A DNA stretch of 64,000 nucleotides from Oceanidesulfovibrio indonesiensis (lineage in GTDB: Bacteria > Desulfobacterota > Desulfovibrionia > Desulfovibrionales > Desulfovibrionaceae): assembly GCF_007625075.1 (NCBI RefSeq), contig NZ_QMIE01000011.1, positions 509 to 64,508 of the forward strand, in the 5' to 3' direction. The translations under genes and the position numbers were made by a program. The notes beneath the pieces were generated by a model that worked only from the letters and a program-made list of their open reading frames with translations, made no database searches and was not told where the DNA came from. Numbering within the stretch: position 1 is the stretch's first letter; each line of letters opens with the position of its first letter. Below are positions 62,809 to 64,000 of the stretch, in pieces.

Positions 62809-63522
62809 ATGCAAAACAGCGAAGCAACGCGGCGGCCGGGCATATACGACTCCCGCCTCAAAATCATTCTTGCGGCGGCGGCCGGATTTCTCGCGTGGCG
62901 CTCCGGCCCCGCGGGGCTTTTCCTCTATCTGGCCATGCTTGCGGGTCTGGCTGTGGTGCTCCGCGGCGGTCGCGTGCCGCTCAGGGCGGCGCTTGTCCGC
63001 GGCGCCATCTTCGCTGGTTTCTGGGCCGCAGCGAAGTTCCTTTTTGCCGTGTGGGAGGGCGCCGGATCGGAAACTGCCGTTACCGAAGCAGGCCTTCTGG
63101 GCTTGCGGCTTCTCGTACTCATGGGAGTGGGATTCGCCCTGGCCTCTTCGGCATCGCCGCGGGAGATGGCCCTTGGCGTGGCGTCCATGCTGCGGCCGCT
63201 GCTGGGCAAACGTGCCTGGCGCCCTGCCCTGTCCCTCGCCCTGATGATCCATTTCCTGCCTGTCGCGCTGGCCCTGCACGAACGCACGAGCGTGGCAATG
63301 GCTGCGCGGCGGGTGGAGCGTTCGCGCTGGGTGCGTTTTCAGCTGCGGCTGTCCTCATGGTTGGGCGGACTTTCGCAGGAAGCGTCCAGCCAGGCCATGG
63401 CCGTGGCCGCCCGAGGGTTGGACCGCGAAGAGGCCTGGCGCGCGCCAATGCCGGTGCACGCCGGCGAGTGGCTGGCCGGCCTGGTGCTGTTGATTCTGCT
63501 CTACGCGGCCGGTCGCATCTGA
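62809..63522 (+). CDS. ECF transporter T component (CbiQ/EcfT family)
   Basis: The 237-residue membrane protein has about five hydrophobic segments and the Ala-Arg-Gly type coupling motifs of EcfT (AMAARRVERSR and AVAARGLDRE) that dock to the ATPases. It would be the scaffold of a vitamin or metal-ion energy-coupling-factor transporter. No S component or ATPase gene is adjacent within the window, so the substrate is unknown. Confidence 0.8.
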   Translation: MQNSEATRRPGIYDSRLKIILAAAAGFLAWRSGPAGLFLYLAMLAGLAVVLRGGRVPLRAALVRGAIFAGFWAAAKFLFAVWEGAGSETAVTEAGLLGLRLLVLMGVGFALASSASPREMALGVASMLRPLLGKRAWRPALSLALMIHFLPVALALHERTSVAMAARRVERSRWVRFQLRLSSWLGGLSQEASSQAMAVAARGLDREEAWRAPMPVHAGEWLAGLVLLILLYAAGRI

Positions 63523-63584
63523 TCCCCACGTCCAGGCCAACATTCCTGACTGGCCGTTGAAAGAGTCATTTTCACAGGCCACCC

Positions 63585-63700
63585 AAAAATGTTCGAGGGC
63601 GAGGCGCGGAAAACGATCAAGTTCGAAGCGTACTTCCGGCGCGTGAGAGTCTGACCTGCTTGCAGCAGCTCAGCAATCGGATTTTTTCAGCAGCCTGCTA
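63585..63700 (+). repeat. Dispersed intergenic repeat, copy B
   Basis: AAAATGTTCGAGGGCGAGGC opens an element that aligns with 47515-47630 and ends in TTTTTTCAGCAGCCTGCTA. The last three bases are the complement of the stop codon of the converging Crp/Fnr gene, so the element reaches into that gene's end. Confidence 0.65.
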
Positions 63701-64000
63701 GACAAGGCCCTCGGCTACTTCCTCCAGCCCTTCCGGATCGAGAAGAGTGATCCTGCGCCCTTTGATCTCGATGAGTTCCTGGGAGGCCAGAGATTTGAGC
63801 GCGCGGGAAAGGGTTTCCGGCGTGGCGCCGAGCAGCGTGGCGAGGTGGCCCTTGGCCAGGTTGAGGGTCACAGTGGTCGCGGGCTCCGGCAGTTCGCCGT
63901 CCTGTTCCGTCTGCTGGGACGCGGCCAGAAGCAGCAGATGGCCGGCGAGTCTCGCCGGGACTTCCTTGAGAGTAACGGCCTCGAGCTTGTTCACGAGCAG
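63698..64000 (-). CDS. Crp/Fnr family regulator, C-terminal part (runs off the window)
   Basis: At least the last 99 residues are present. The segment KEVPARLAGHLLLLA, the helix-turn-helix LAKGHLATLLGATPETLSRALKSLASQELIEIKGRRITLLD and a short tail are typical of Crp/Fnr regulators (recognition helix TPETLSRALKSL). The N-terminal effector domain lies beyond 64000, so the subfamily cannot be decided. The TAG stop at 63700-63698 lies in the dispersed repeat. Confidence 0.85.
   Translation of the reverse strand: MLVNKLEAVTLKEVPARLAGHLLLLAASQQTEQDGELPEPATTVTLNLAKGHLATLLGATPETLSRALKSLASQELIEIKGRRITLLDPEGLEEVAEGLV

Overview
The window looks like chromosomal DNA of a sulfate-reducing bacterium of the Desulfovibrionaceae. 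The evidence is a D. gigas-type molybdenum aldehyde oxidoreductase of exactly 907 residues, a periplasmic selenocysteine formate dehydrogenase (fdhAB), a TunR regulator (a family described only from sulfate-reducing deltaproteobacteria), a Tat-exported superoxide dismutase, and a GC-rich genome with compact, overlapping operons. No prophage, plasmid or CRISPR is visible. The only mobile gene is one IS1595-type transposase at the left edge.

Left third (about 1-27.6 kb) is a molybdenum/tungsten region. It holds two molybdopterin-binding MoeA-like proteins with matching C-terminal four-cysteine tails (1194-2219, 15286-16950) and the aldehyde oxidoreductase gene mop (2522-5245). Behind mop comes a tightly overlapping run of genes (5393-14730): a flavin/iron-sulfur electron-transfer protein, a small CxxC protein, a methyltransferase, a C-GCAxxG-C-C protein, radical SAM protein TrsS, an AMP-dependent CoA-ligase-like protein, an XdhC-like maturation factor, an HD protein and a HEAT-repeat protein. 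Then come a ModE-like winged-helix regulator, fdhA (read through an in-frame UGA with a SECIS-like hairpin), fdhB, fdhE, fdhD and a histidine phosphatase. Convergent to these are modB-modA-modC headed by tunR, a transcription factor built from a tyrosine recombinase and two molybdate/tungstate-binding Mop domains. An 8-bp half-site, TTRACATA, recurs upstream of both MoeA-like genes and fdhA and may link them into one regulon.

Middle third (28-44 kb) is housekeeping: trpS, a site-2-protease family peptidase, a divergent response regulator/Hpt pair, a ubiquitin-like sulfur carrier next to a TtuA/Ncs6-type tRNA thiolase, a glycosyltransferase, comEC, murA, tRNA-His, murJ and a very large 2-hydroxyacyl-CoA dehydratase activase fusion.

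Right third (44-64 kb) mixes small conserved proteins, a Tat-dependent superoxide dismutase, a CheY-like protein, a glutamine cyclotransferase, an ArsR regulator, a metallophosphoesterase, 5-formyltetrahydrofolate cyclo-ligase/YfiH, an ErcA-like dehydrogenase with its partner histidine kinase, purF and carB, a prepilin peptidase, an ECF transporter T component and a partial Crp/Fnr regulator at the edge.

Two dispersed intergenic elements stand out: a paired-hairpin element (52042-52087, 62712-62756 and a weaker copy at 53552-53593) whose stems are kept by compensating changes, and a roughly 115-bp repeat (47515-47630, 63585-63700, and a possible shortened copy at 33126) that can supply a neighbouring gene's stop codon.
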